DNA from: Bacteroidales bacterium
GTDB taxonomy: Bacteria > Bacteroidota > Bacteroidia > Bacteroidales > UBA932
DNA: 21,506 bases
Direction: 5' to 3'
Assembly (NCBI GenBank): GCA_017615445.1
Contig: JAGAAD010000046.1
Span: forward strand, 1-21,506
Part shown: piece by piece, positions 1 to 6,419 of the stretch
Layout of the letters: every line of letters starts with the position of its first letter
Numbering within the stretch: the first letter of the stretch is position 1
The notes under the pieces: model-generated
What the model was told of the DNA's origin: nothing
What the model saw: only the letters and a program-made list of their open reading frames with translations
Database searches by the model: none
Translations under genes and position numbers: made by a program

Positions 1-852
1 CAGCGCTACGCCGATGGCGGCGATCAGCATCGGGGCCATGATCGCGCGCAGCTGCACGGCGGTGCCGGCCGAGAAGAACGCGGACGCGCCAAGGGCCATG
101 GTCGCGAGGATCGAGCCGCAGTAGGACTCGTAGAGATCCGCGCCCATTCCGGCGACATCGCCCACATTGTCTCCGACGTTGTCCGCGATGGTCGCGGGGT
201 TGCGCGGATCGTCCTCGGGGATGTCCTGCTCCACCTTTCCTACGATATCAGCGCCCACGTCGGCGGCCTTGGTGTAGATACCGCCGCCCACACGGGCAAA
301 CAGCGCCTGCGTGCTCGCGCCCATGCCGAAGGTCAGCATGGTGGTGGTGATGACGACCAGCGTCTGAGCTTCGCTCGCCTCATGCACGAATGCATTCAGC
401 ACGATCCACCAGATGCTGATGTCCAGCAGGCCGAGGCCCACGACGGTCAGGCCCATCACGGCGCCGGAGCGGAACGCGAGCTTGAGGCCGCTGTTCAGCG
501 AGCGCTGGGTGGCGTTGGCCGTCCTTGCCGAGGCATATGTGGCTGTGCGCATGCCCACGTAACCCGCCAGACCGGAGAAGAAACCGCCGGTGAGGAATGC
601 GAACGGCACCCAGGGGTTCTGGATGTGCAGTCCGTACGCCAGGAACGCGAACAGGAGCGCCAGGATGATAAATACTACGATAACTACTTTGTACTGCTGC
701 TTGAGATAGGCCATTGCCCCTTCGCGCACATACTGTGCGATCTCTTTCATGGTCGGGGTGCCTTCGTCTTCCTTCTTCATCTGCTTGAAGAAGACATACG
801 CGAACACTAACGCGATGACGGATGCAATCGGCACCAAATAAAACAAATTCAT
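1..852 (-). CDS. hppA: Membrane-bound H+/Na+-translocating pyrophosphatase, N-terminal 284 residues (cut by window edge)
   Basis: This integral inner-membrane ion pump hydrolyses pyrophosphate and uses the energy to export H+ or Na+. The reading frame is open from the ATG at 852 to base 1, so the C-terminal part lies outside the window. Hydrophobic segments are visible at about residues 4-22, 55-75, 82-100, 128-158 and 165-185. The family signature covers residues 189-240: GGGIYTKAADVGADIVGKVE, then an acidic EDDPRNP segment and DNVGDNVGDVAGM. These are the Mg-PPi-binding aspartates and the substrate lysine region of M-PPases. The residue that separates K+-dependent from K+-independent enzymes lies further downstream and cannot be read. 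A -7 box (875-882) lies 22 bases before the start. The gene is divergent from the CYTH gene and shares a symmetric promoter region with it. Family assignment is very secure; ion specificity is unknown. Confidence 0.97.
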   Translation of the reverse strand, partial: MNLFYLVPIASVIALVFAYVFFKQMKKEDEGTPTMKEIAQYVREGAMAYLKQQYKVVIVVFIILALLFAFLAYGLHIQNPWVPFAFLTGGFFSGLAGYVGMRTATYASARTANATQRSLNSGLKLAFRSGAVMGLTVVGLGLLDISIWWIVLNAFVHEASEAQTLVVITTTMLTFGMGASTQALFARVGGGIYTKAADVGADIVGKVEQDIPEDDPRNPATIADNVGDNVGDVAGMGADLYESYCGSILATMALGASAFFSAGTAVQLRAIMAPMLIAAIGVAL

Positions 853-874
853 ATACTCTATTTTTAACAAGTCG

Positions 875-882
875 CAAATATA
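875..882 (-). promoter_or_regulatory. -7 box of hppA
   Basis: TATATTTG on the minus strand matches the Bacteroidetes TAnnTTTG consensus. It ends 22 bases before the hppA ATG, giving a short leader. No clear -33 TTTG is seen; the same position holds the GGAAAAG of the inverted repeat. Confidence 0.75.
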
Positions 883-883
883 C

Positions 884-965
884 AAAAAATTCCAGCTACT
901 TTTCCTCTCTGTCGCTTCGCGACCCTGTACGGGAAAATGTTCGGAAAAGCAGCTGGAATTTTTTT
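884..965. repeat. 22-bp inverted repeat flanking divergent hppA / CYTH promoters
   Basis: Arms at 884-905 and 943-964 are reverse complements over 22 bases with one mismatch (position 899 against 950). They are separated by 37 bases. Each arm runs outward into a T-tract that directly abuts or overlaps the -7 box of one of the two divergent genes. The 37-base centre holds a small hairpin, GTCGC-TTC-GCGAC (911-923). The arms lie upstream of both predicted transcription starts, so they should act as DNA, as operator or upstream promoter elements, rather than as RNA structure. The regulator is unknown. Confidence 0.85.
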
Positions 966-972
966 AACTTTG
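965..972 (+). promoter_or_regulatory. -7 box of CYTH gene (leaderless-type spacing)
   Basis: TAACTTTG matches TAnnTTTG and ends 7 bases before the ATG at 980. Transcription should therefore start at or next to the start codon. Confidence 0.75.
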
Positions 973-979
973 TATTGCT

Positions 980-1528
980 ATGGGATTAGAGATCGAACGC
1001 AAATTCCTGGTCGCGGGGGAGTACAAACCCTTCGCCGTTTCGCATTCGCGCATCACGCAGGGTTACATAAGCTCCGCCAAGGGCCGCACCGTCCGCGTCC
1101 GCATCCGTGGCGATAGAGGGTACTTGACAATAAAAGGTCCTGAAATTTGCGGGGACGGGGATTGCACCGGAGGCTTCGTTTTCCGGTACAACCCCGTTCC
1201 CGCAACCCACGTAACAGATCAACCTACTGGTTTCACGCGTTTTGAGTGGGAGAAGGAGATATCGGTTGAGGAGGCGGAGGCGCTGATGGCGCTGTGCGAG
1301 CCCGGTGTGATAGACAAAACCCGCTGGCTGGTGCCTGCTGGCGATGGAGTGCATACCTGGGAAGTGGATGAGTTCCACGGCGACAACGATGGCCTTGTCG
1401 TGGCCGAAATCGAGCTTCGCTCGGAGGACGATGAGTTCGAAAAACCCTCCTGGCTCGGCGAAGAAGTCACCGGAGACAGGAGGTATTACAATTCGATGCT
1501 TACCAAGCGTCCGTTCAGGACCTGGTAA
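980..1528 (+). CDS. CYTH-domain protein (triphosphate tunnel metalloenzyme) with a palindrome-encoded insertion
   Basis: CYTH proteins form a beta-barrel tunnel that binds triphosphate-containing substrates and divalent metal; bacterial members act on inorganic triphosphate, thiamine triphosphate or related compounds. The diagnostic ExExK motif is at residues 4-8 (EIERK) at the very N-terminus. Further family blocks are RVRIRGDRGYLTIKG, then FTRFEWEKEI, IDKTRW, WEVDEFHGDNDGLVVAEIEL, and a basic C-terminus. Length is 182 residues, about 25-30 more than the short bacterial CYTH proteins I know. The extra residues sit between YLTIKG (ending at 53) and TGFTRFEW (from about 82), where those relatives have only a few residues. 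This is the segment encoded by a 59-base palindrome. The ATG at 980 is chosen because the motif follows at once and a -7 box lies 7 bases upstream. The substrate cannot be inferred. Confidence 0.93.
   Translation: MGLEIERKFLVAGEYKPFAVSHSRITQGYISSAKGRTVRVRIRGDRGYLTIKGPEICGDGDCTGGFVFRYNPVPATHVTDQPTGFTRFEWEKEISVEEAEALMALCEPGVIDKTRWLVPAGDGVHTWEVDEFHGDNDGLVVAEIELRSEDDEFEKPSWLGEEVTGDRRYYNSMLTKRPFRTW
1147..1205 (+). repeat. Palindromic element inside the CYTH reading frame
   Basis: The left arm (1147-1171) and right arm (1182-1205) pair over about 24 positions, with one bulge (A1161), one C-A mismatch (1165/1188) and one G-T wobble (1154/1198). The loop is about 10 bases (1172-1181). The inner stem is ACCGGA/TCCGGT. 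The outer stem is TTGCGGGGACGGGG against CCCCGTTCCCGCAA. It is read in frame and encodes residues 57-75, within a segment that typical relatives lack. It resembles in concept the in-frame palindromic elements of Rickettsia, but no sequence relationship is claimed. Confidence 0.85.
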
Positions 1529-2719
1529 TTATTTCAGATCTTTGCTTCTCACGACAGTGTAGTCCTCCGGGAATTGATATCCCAATTCCGTGCGGGCATA
1601 AGTAATCATACGCCCGGTGAACTTCTCGATCTCCTCTCCGTAAACCTCGGATACGGTGAAGGCATACCCGCTCTGCACATCACTGAAGGTTGTGTCGCAT
1701 AGGAGTATGCCGGCCAGATCGTCCAGGAACTCCTCCTTGCGGGCATTACTCACCGGCTTCGGATCGGACATCTTGGCGTTACTCAGGATTTCCTTGAAAT
1801 TGGGGGTGGCTGCTCTTTCCCTGGTAGCTATCTTTGCAAGAAACTCCATTCTCTTTTGGGGGTCGATGTCGGCCAGTGAGCAAAGTTGTACGAGTATCCA
1901 CAGATTCCCTAAATGGTTGCGGACATCCTGACTGACGTACGAACTGCTGGAGCCGGAACCGGAGCTGGAGCCGGAATAGCCTCCTGTGCTGCCTAAATAG
2001 ACGGGAGTGTCCACCGCGCGGTAGAATGCCCGCATCGCAATCAGCAGCCAGATGCCGCCGAGAACGAGGAAGACCATAGCCGTGCCGATTGCGTAGGCGG
2101 CGATGCCCAGATAGATCCAGTAGAGAAGCAGCCATAGAGGTGCGATCAGGAAGAAGGCTGCATCGTCCATCTTCTTTGCCATCAAGGTCGCGAGCGGCCA
2201 GGTCAGCAGGAAGGGGAGATTCACGAGGAACACGAGGAGAAGGAGCAGCAGGGGAATCTGCCATTTCTCTGCCTGTTCCGCCTTGATTACCTCACTGCCT
2301 TTGGTGAAGATTTCCTTGTCCATCAGCCAGAACGCCAGCGGGGAAGCGTTCGCGAAACTGGCGTCCTTGTTCTTGCGGGGTTCGCCGTACTTGAGAGATT
2401 CCGCCACTCCGTTCTGGAAGGTGATGTCCAGAGTCTCCACCACCGTCTTTTCGTGGCGTGTGAATATCCTTACATTTTCGTAGTGCGAAATCTGGTTTCC
2501 TTTGCCCTTTAGCTTTTTTGTGGACACCGGCGCAAGATACTTCTCCGAAATCTCTTCCGGAGTCTTGCCCAGGAGCTTCTGGTTGATGGTCTTCGAACTG
2601 AAGACGCAGGTCTGTCTGACGTTGTCCGGCTCCACATAGTTTGTGTAGATCCCTGCATAGACTATGGCTCCCACTCCCAGCAGGAATCCAATTATCGACA
2701 CGATGTAACTCTTGAACAT
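1529..2719 (-). CDS. Unrecognised membrane protein with Ser/Gly-rich linker
   Basis: I do not recognise this 396-residue protein. It begins with a hydrophobic segment (about 5-25) that could be a signal anchor. A soluble region of about 125 residues follows, then three hydrophobic segments (about 153-175, 187-207 and 210-233). Next comes a low-complexity stretch rich in serine and glycine (about 243-262) and a soluble C-terminal domain of about 130 residues. The soluble regions contain no catalytic motif I can name. The layout suggests an inner-membrane protein with two soluble domains separated by the membrane, the second on a flexible tether. The ATG at 2719 follows a -7 box by 20 bases. 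The gene is convergent with the CYTH gene and their stop codons abut with no spacer. Confidence 0.8.
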   Translation of the reverse strand: MFKSYIVSIIGFLLGVGAIVYAGIYTNYVEPDNVRQTCVFSSKTINQKLLGKTPEEISEKYLAPVSTKKLKGKGNQISHYENVRIFTRHEKTVVETLDITFQNGVAESLKYGEPRKNKDASFANASPLAFWLMDKEIFTKGSEVIKAEQAEKWQIPLLLLLLVFLVNLPFLLTWPLATLMAKKMDDAAFFLIAPLWLLLYWIYLGIAAYAIGTAMVFLVLGGIWLLIAMRAFYRAVDTPVYLGSTGGYSGSSSGSGSSSSYVSQDVRNHLGNLWILVQLCSLADIDPQKRMEFLAKIATRERAATPNFKEILSNAKMSDPKPVSNARKEEFLDDLAGILLCDTTFSDVQSGYAFTVSEVYGEEIEKFTGRMITYARTELGYQFPEDYTVVRSKDLK

Positions 2720-2739
2720 ATTCGGTTATTTCTTCTTTA

Positions 2740-2747
2740 CAAATATA
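2740..2747 (-). promoter_or_regulatory. -7 box of the 1529-2719 membrane protein gene
   Basis: TATATTTG on the minus strand matches TAnnTTTG and ends 20 bases before the ATG at 2719. Confidence 0.7.
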
Positions 2748-2776
2748 ATAAAACTCCCGTTTCTCCCTCTTTTTGC

Positions 2777-2784
2777 TAAATTTG
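2777..2784 (+). promoter_or_regulatory. -7 box of YhfC-like gene (leaderless-type spacing)
   Basis: TAAATTTG matches TAnnTTTG and lies 5 bases before the ATG at 2790. This excludes the in-frame upstream ATG at 2712, which would sit before the promoter. Confidence 0.75.
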
Positions 2785-2789
2785 TAATT

Positions 2790-3596
2790 ATGGTAGCAAC
2801 GAGTACTATTATCGCGCTGGGCTTATGTGCCGTGATCGGCATAGTCGTCCCATTCCTGCTGGCCTTCTGGCTGGTTAAAAAGTATAATGTGAATCCCGTA
2901 ACGATCCTGGTTGGTGCCGGAGTGTTCATCCTGTTTGCACTGGTTCTGGAGTCTCTCTTACACGTGGTAGTGTTGAAAGGCCCGGCAGGCCCTTCTATTA
3001 TGGGCAATACCTGGCTCTACGCCCTCTATGGCGGTCTCGCTGCCGGCGTGTTCGAGGAGACCGGCCGTTTCGTGGCCATGAAATGGCTGCTTCGCAAGCG
3101 CGCCCCGAAGGCTCTGACCGGCGTCGCCTATGGCTTTGGCCACGGCGGAATCGAGATGCTGATGATTTTCGGCGTGACGATGGTCTCGAACCTCGTTATC
3201 GCGATTATGATCAATACCGGCCATTCCGACGTTCTCCTCGCGACCGTCCCGCCCGAGTCCCAGGCTCTGGCGTTGGGCCAGTTCGAGGGAATAAAGGCCA
3301 TTACCGTCGGCAGCCTGCTCATTGGCTTCTGGGAGCGCATTTCCGCGCTGGTCCTGCAGGTAGGCCTGTCGCTCCTCGTCTGGAAGGCGGTCCGCGGCGG
3401 CGGTCGCTGGGTCCTGCTCTTCCCGCTCGCTATCCTGATCCACGCGCTCGTCGACGCCATCGCCGTGCTTCTTTCGAAATCCGCCGGCATGGTCCCGCTC
3501 GAGCTGATTGTCTCGGCTCTCGCCGTCGCCACCGCCGCCGCAGCGTGGATGATCTGGCGTCCCCGGCGAGAAATCGGCCCAAATCTCGCCGAATGA
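2790..3596 (+). CDS. YhfC-family intramembrane protein
   Basis: A polytopic membrane protein of 268 residues matching the YhfC family, which is related to CPBP-type intramembrane metalloproteases. Conserved membrane motifs are seen in order: FEETGRF (glutamates after a small-residue helix), YGFGHGGIEM (histidine and glutamate), FWERISA and a late HALVDA. These Glu/His/Asp positions are the candidate metal ligands of the family. About seven to eight hydrophobic helices are visible. An ATG 26 codons further upstream is rejected because the -7 box lies between it and the ATG used here. The C-terminus (about residues 259-268) is encoded by the first unit of a 50-base hairpin repeat, so the native tail may have been altered. 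It heads an apparent operon with the AlkD-like and GNAT genes. Substrate unknown. Confidence 0.85.
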   Translation: MVATSTIIALGLCAVIGIVVPFLLAFWLVKKYNVNPVTILVGAGVFILFALVLESLLHVVVLKGPAGPSIMGNTWLYALYGGLAAGVFEETGRFVAMKWLLRKRAPKALTGVAYGFGHGGIEMLMIFGVTMVSNLVIAIMINTGHSDVLLATVPPESQALALGQFEGIKAITVGSLLIGFWERISALVLQVGLSLLVWKAVRGGGRWVLLFPLAILIHALVDAIAVLLSKSAGMVPLELIVSALAVATAAAAWMIWRPRREIGPNLAE

Positions 3597-3640
3597 GCGA
3601 AAATTCCCCGATCTGGCGAGAAAACGCCCAAAAACTCGCC
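3565..3640 (+). repeat. Two hairpin units, 50 bases apart, across the YhfC/AlkD junction
   Basis: Unit 1 (3565-3590) and unit 2 (3615-3640) are each 26 bases long and begin exactly 50 bases apart. They agree at about 22 of 26 positions, and the similarity continues a few bases further. Each is a hairpin: GGCGAGA...TCTCGCC in unit 1 and GGCGAG...CTCGCC in unit 2. Unit 1 lies in the last codons of the YhfC-like gene. Unit 2 lies between its stop and the preferred AlkD start. Confidence 0.8.
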
Positions 3641-3649
3641 GAAAACCGA

Positions 3650-4366
3650 ATGAACGTTCTATTATCACAGATGTTGTCGCACGCGGACCCCTCACAGGTC
3701 GCGGGCCTGGCGCGTTTCTTCAAGACGGGCCCCGGTCAGTACGGAGAGGGGGACAAGTTCCTCGGAATCAAGGTGCCCGTGACCCGCGAGGTCGTGAAGC
3801 AATGCTGGCGCGAGACAACGTTCGACGACCTGGAGGAGTGCATTGTCAGCGAGTACCACGAAGTTCGTCTCGCCGCCCTGCTGGCATTGGTGGAAATCTT
3901 CCGGCGCGCGAAAAGATCCCCGATCCGGTCGGGGATGACGCGGGAGGCGTGCATCGACTTTTACCTGTCCCACACCGCTTATATCAACAACTGGGACCTT
4001 GTTGACCTTTCGTGCTACCCTCTTCTGGGGGAGTGGCTGCTGGACAAGGACCGCTCGCTGCTCTATGATCTCGCCAGGAACGGTCGCACGATTTGGGAGC
4101 AGCGCATCGGCATCGTCAGCACCATGACCTTCATCCGCCATGGTCAGCTGGACGACACCTTCGCCATCGCGGACATCCTCCTTCACCACCCGCACGATCT
4201 CATCCACAAAGCCGTCGGCTGGCTCCTCCGCGAAGCCGGAAAGCGCGACAAATCCGCGCTGGAAGCATACCTGCAGCCCCGCTACAGCACCATGCCCCGC
4301 ACCGCTCTGCGCTACGCCATCGAGAAATTCCCCGAAGCCGAGCGCCGGCAATACCTCAGCAAATAA
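3650..4366 (+). CDS. AlkD-like DNA alkylation repair protein (HEAT-like repeat DNA glycosylase)
   Basis: AlkD-family glycosylases remove cationic N3- and N7-alkylated purines from DNA through an all-helical HEAT-like fold. The 238-residue product has the family N-terminus ARFFKTGPGQYGEGDKFLGI and the core YINNWDLVDLS. W115, D119, R152 and W191 plausibly match the catalytic-site Trp, Asp, Arg and Trp of characterised AlkD. The start at 3650 gives the usual distance to ARFFKTG. An in-frame ATG at 3593 overlaps the upstream stop as ATGA and would add 19 residues encoded by hairpin repeats, so it remains possible if translation is coupled. A 21-base palindrome (3916-3936) encodes residues 90-96 in a helix connection where relatives are shorter. 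It lies in an operon after the YhfC-like gene and before a GNAT gene. Confidence 0.88.
   Translation: MNVLLSQMLSHADPSQVAGLARFFKTGPGQYGEGDKFLGIKVPVTREVVKQCWRETTFDDLEECIVSEYHEVRLAALLALVEIFRRAKRSPIRSGMTREACIDFYLSHTAYINNWDLVDLSCYPLLGEWLLDKDRSLLYDLARNGRTIWEQRIGIVSTMTFIRHGQLDDTFAIADILLHHPHDLIHKAVGWLLREAGKRDKSALEAYLQPRYSTMPRTALRYAIEKFPEAERRQYLSK
3916..3936 (+). repeat. Short palindrome inside the AlkD-like reading frame
   Basis: ATCCCCGA (3916-3923) and TCGGGGAT (3929-3936) form a perfect 8-bp stem around TCCGG. The sequence is read in frame, with flanking codons giving KRSPIRSGMTRE. It looks like a small dispersed palindromic repeat that landed in a tolerant loop. Only one copy of this sequence is in the window. 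Confidence 0.7.
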
Positions 4367-4370
4367 CGCC

Positions 4371-4799
4371 ATGGAAATAATTGAACTCACCAGCCCCCTC
4401 ACGGCGCAGCAAGTCGCCGACCTCCTCGCGCTGATGCCCGAACTCGACTCCGAGATCAATTTCACCGCCGAGATGCTTCAGGCCGCGGTCGCCGACCCCG
4501 CCACGCACCAGTTCGCCGTCGTTGAAGGCGGCCGTATCGTCGGCACGGCCAGCCTCTGCGTCTCGCACAGCCCCACCGGACGCAAGGGCGGCATCGAGGA
4601 CGTCGTGGTCAGCAGCGCCTGCCGTGGCCGCCACCTCGGCCGCCTGCTGATGGAGCACATAATCGCCTATGCCCGCGAGAACCTCGCCCCCATCGTGCTC
4701 CACCTCACCTCCCGCCCCTTCCGCGAAAGCGCCAACCGCCTCTACCTCTCCGTCGGCTTCCACCCCTACGACACCAACGTCTACATACTCCCGCTCTAA
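4371..4799 (+). CDS. GNAT family N-acetyltransferase
   Basis: A 142-residue single-domain GNAT protein, expected to transfer an acetyl group from acetyl-CoA to an amine. The N-terminal helical region is followed by strands FAVVEGGRIVGTASL and IEDVVVSSACRGRHLGRLLMEHII, which is motif A with the pyrophosphate-binding loop in the form RGRHLG. The C-terminal ANRLYLSVGFHPYDTNVY is the usual end of small GNAT enzymes of the aminoglycoside-6'/PhnO-like type. The ATG lies 4 bases after the AlkD-like stop with no promoter box between, so it is probably co-transcribed with it. Third codon positions are strongly C-rich. The substrate cannot be read from sequence. Confidence 0.9.
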   Translation: MEIIELTSPLTAQQVADLLALMPELDSEINFTAEMLQAAVADPATHQFAVVEGGRIVGTASLCVSHSPTGRKGGIEDVVVSSACRGRHLGRLLMEHIIAYARENLAPIVLHLTSRPFRESANRLYLSVGFHPYDTNVYILPL

Positions 4800-4865
4800 C
4801 TCTCAAGATTTCTTGTTCAAGGTCTATCGCTCAAAAACAAACCTTGTACAAATTCATCCGCATTT

Positions 4866-4884
4866 CGGGCTTGGGCGAAGCCCG
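4866..4884 (+). terminator. Hairpin downstream of GNAT gene
   Basis: CGGGCTT (4866-4872) pairs with AAGCCCG (4878-4884) around GGGCG. No T-tract follows, so this is a weak terminator candidate for the upstream plus-strand operon. Confidence 0.4.
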
Positions 4885-4955
4885 GCAGCCCATTTACACC
4901 CCTGAAACCAGAATTGCCGTGGGGGCTAAGTCCCTGTCACATAGGCGATTAAAGA

Positions 4956-4987
4956 AATTAGGTCTCCCGAAAACGGGAGACCTAATT
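4956..4987. terminator. Strong hairpin between two convergent operons
   Basis: A perfect 14-bp stem (4956-4969 with 4974-4987) closes on an AAAA loop. On the minus strand it is followed by TTCTTTAATC, so it most likely terminates the nucleobase operon ending at 5062, and it may act in both directions. A second imperfect hairpin (5012-5052, AGTTATCT against AGATAAACT) lies between it and the permease stop. No gene is seen in the rest of 4800-5061. Confidence 0.7.
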
Positions 4988-5061
4988 AATGTAAATTGCT
5001 GAATTTCAGGAAGTTATCTCCCACGCGCCACAAGGGCGGAGGTAAGATAAACTGAAACAGC

Positions 5062-6405
5062 CTAGATAAAGATGTACTTGCAGATGAACAATGCGGCGAG
5101 GACCCACATGGTGATGCTGATATCCTTGAACTTGCCGGCGACTGCGTGGCAGAGAACATAGGAGATCACACCGAGGAGGATACCGTCGGAGATTGAGTAT
5201 GCAAGAGGCATCATGATCAGGGTGATGAATGCAGGGATAGCCTTGCAGTAGTCCTCCCAGTGGATGGTCTTGATCGAAGGCATCATCATCACACCGACAA
5301 CGATAAGAGCGGGTGCGGTGGCTGCGCCAGGGATAGCAAGGAAGAGAGGGCTAAGCAGGAGCGACAGAGCGAAGAGCACTGCAACTGTGAAGGCAGTGAG
5401 GCCGGTACGGCCGCCTTCGCCCACACCAGAGGCGCTCTCCACATAAGTCGTGGTGGTGCTGGTTCCGAAGCATGCGCCGCAAACAGTTGCGATGGAGTCT
5501 GCGAGGAACATCTTCTCCACACCGGGGATTTCGTCATTGCCCTTGTTGATAAGGCCAGCACCCTGGTGGACGCCGATGATGGTGCCCATGGTGTCGAACA
5601 TATCGATGAAGAGGAAGGTGAACACCACTGCGAGCATGTCCCAGCTGAGGATGCTGCCCCACTCGAACTTGCAGAAGATAGGATCGAGGCTGTCAGGGAG
5701 AGCGATGAGCTTCACTGCGCCAGCGTCCGTCTTTGCGAACTGGGTGATAGCATGGCCGGTTGCAGGGTCCTTGATAAACAGACCGATAACCGTGGTGATG
5801 AGGATACCCCAGAGGATGCCTCCGCGGACCTTAGCCATCACGAGACCGGCGGTGATAAACAGGCCGATCAGGGCGAGGAGAGCGGTGCCCTCGGTGATCT
5901 TGCCGAGGCCCACGAGGGTAGCGCCGTTGTCCACGATGATGCCGGCGTTCTGCATGCCGATGAAGGCGATGAAGAGGCCGATACCTGCGCCGATAGCTTT
6001 CTTAAGGGTGCCGGGGATGGCGTTGATGAGCCAGCTGCGGACCTTGGTGACCGTGAGGATGATGAAGATGATACCCTCGAGGAACACGGCGGTCAGAGCG
6101 AACTGCCAGCTGTGGCCCATTCCGAGGCAGACTGTGAACACGAAGAAGGCGTTCAGACCCATGCCGGGAGCAAGGGCGAAAGGCTTCTTGGCGAAGAGTG
6201 CCATCACCAGTGTACCCACGATGGCTGCGAGTGCGGTAGCGGTGAAGACTGCTCCGCCGGGCATGTCAAGGGCGCTGAAGATGCCGGGGTTGACGGCCAG
6301 GATGTAGGCCATCGTGAGGAAGGTGGTGAGACCCGCAAGGATTTCCGTGCGGACATTGTTCTCGGCGCTGTTGAAGCCGAACAATTTCTCAAAGAAAGGT
6401 TTCAT
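5062..6405 (-). CDS. AzgA-type purine (adenine/guanine/hypoxanthine) permease, NCS2 superfamily
   Basis: An inner-membrane purine nucleobase:cation symporter of 447 residues with about 12-14 hydrophobic helices, the normal length for the family. AzgA-branch features are the N-terminal NNVRTEILAGLTTFLTMAYI, PGMGLNAFF near residue 80, FIDMFDTMGT (266-275) and the loop ESASGVGEGGRTGLTA (323-338), which separates this branch from uracil/xanthine permeases. It is the last gene of the minus-strand operon and starts 14 bases after the DUF5020 stop. Members transport adenine, guanine or hypoxanthine; the gua genes in the same operon favour guanine/hypoxanthine, but that is inference. Confidence 0.93.
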   Translation of the reverse strand: MKPFFEKLFGFNSAENNVRTEILAGLTTFLTMAYILAVNPGIFSALDMPGGAVFTATALAAIVGTLVMALFAKKPFALAPGMGLNAFFVFTVCLGMGHSWQFALTAVFLEGIIFIILTVTKVRSWLINAIPGTLKKAIGAGIGLFIAFIGMQNAGIIVDNGATLVGLGKITEGTALLALIGLFITAGLVMAKVRGGILWGILITTVIGLFIKDPATGHAITQFAKTDAGAVKLIALPDSLDPIFCKFEWGSILSWDMLAVVFTFLFIDMFDTMGTIIGVHQGAGLINKGNDEIPGVEKMFLADSIATVCGACFGTSTTTTYVESASGVGEGGRTGLTAFTVAVLFALSLLLSPLFLAIPGAATAPALIVVGVMMMPSIKTIHWEDYCKAIPAFITLIMMPLAYSISDGILLGVISYVLCHAVAGKFKDISITMWVLAALFICKYIFI

Positions 6406-6419
6406 AACCTATTGGATAA

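Noticed and set aside
380..877. 165-codon minus-strand frame at the left end
   Set aside because: It is out of frame with the pyrophosphatase, whose own frame is open from 852 to the window edge and carries the family signature.
2712..2789. ATG at 2712 as the start of the YhfC-like gene
   Set aside because: The -7 box at 2777-2784 lies after it, and it overlaps the divergent gene start. The ATG at 2790 fits both promoter and family.
3083..3649. Upstream extension of the AlkD-like frame into the YhfC-like gene
   Set aside because: The translation there is Arg/Ala-rich shadow sequence, and AlkD homology begins only after 3650. Only the ATG at 3593 is kept as an alternative.
4800..5061. Possible riboswitch or small RNA next to the purine permease
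   Set aside because: It lies downstream of the permease and of the convergent GNAT gene, not upstream of either. Its hairpins look like terminators, and no purine riboswitch core was recognised.
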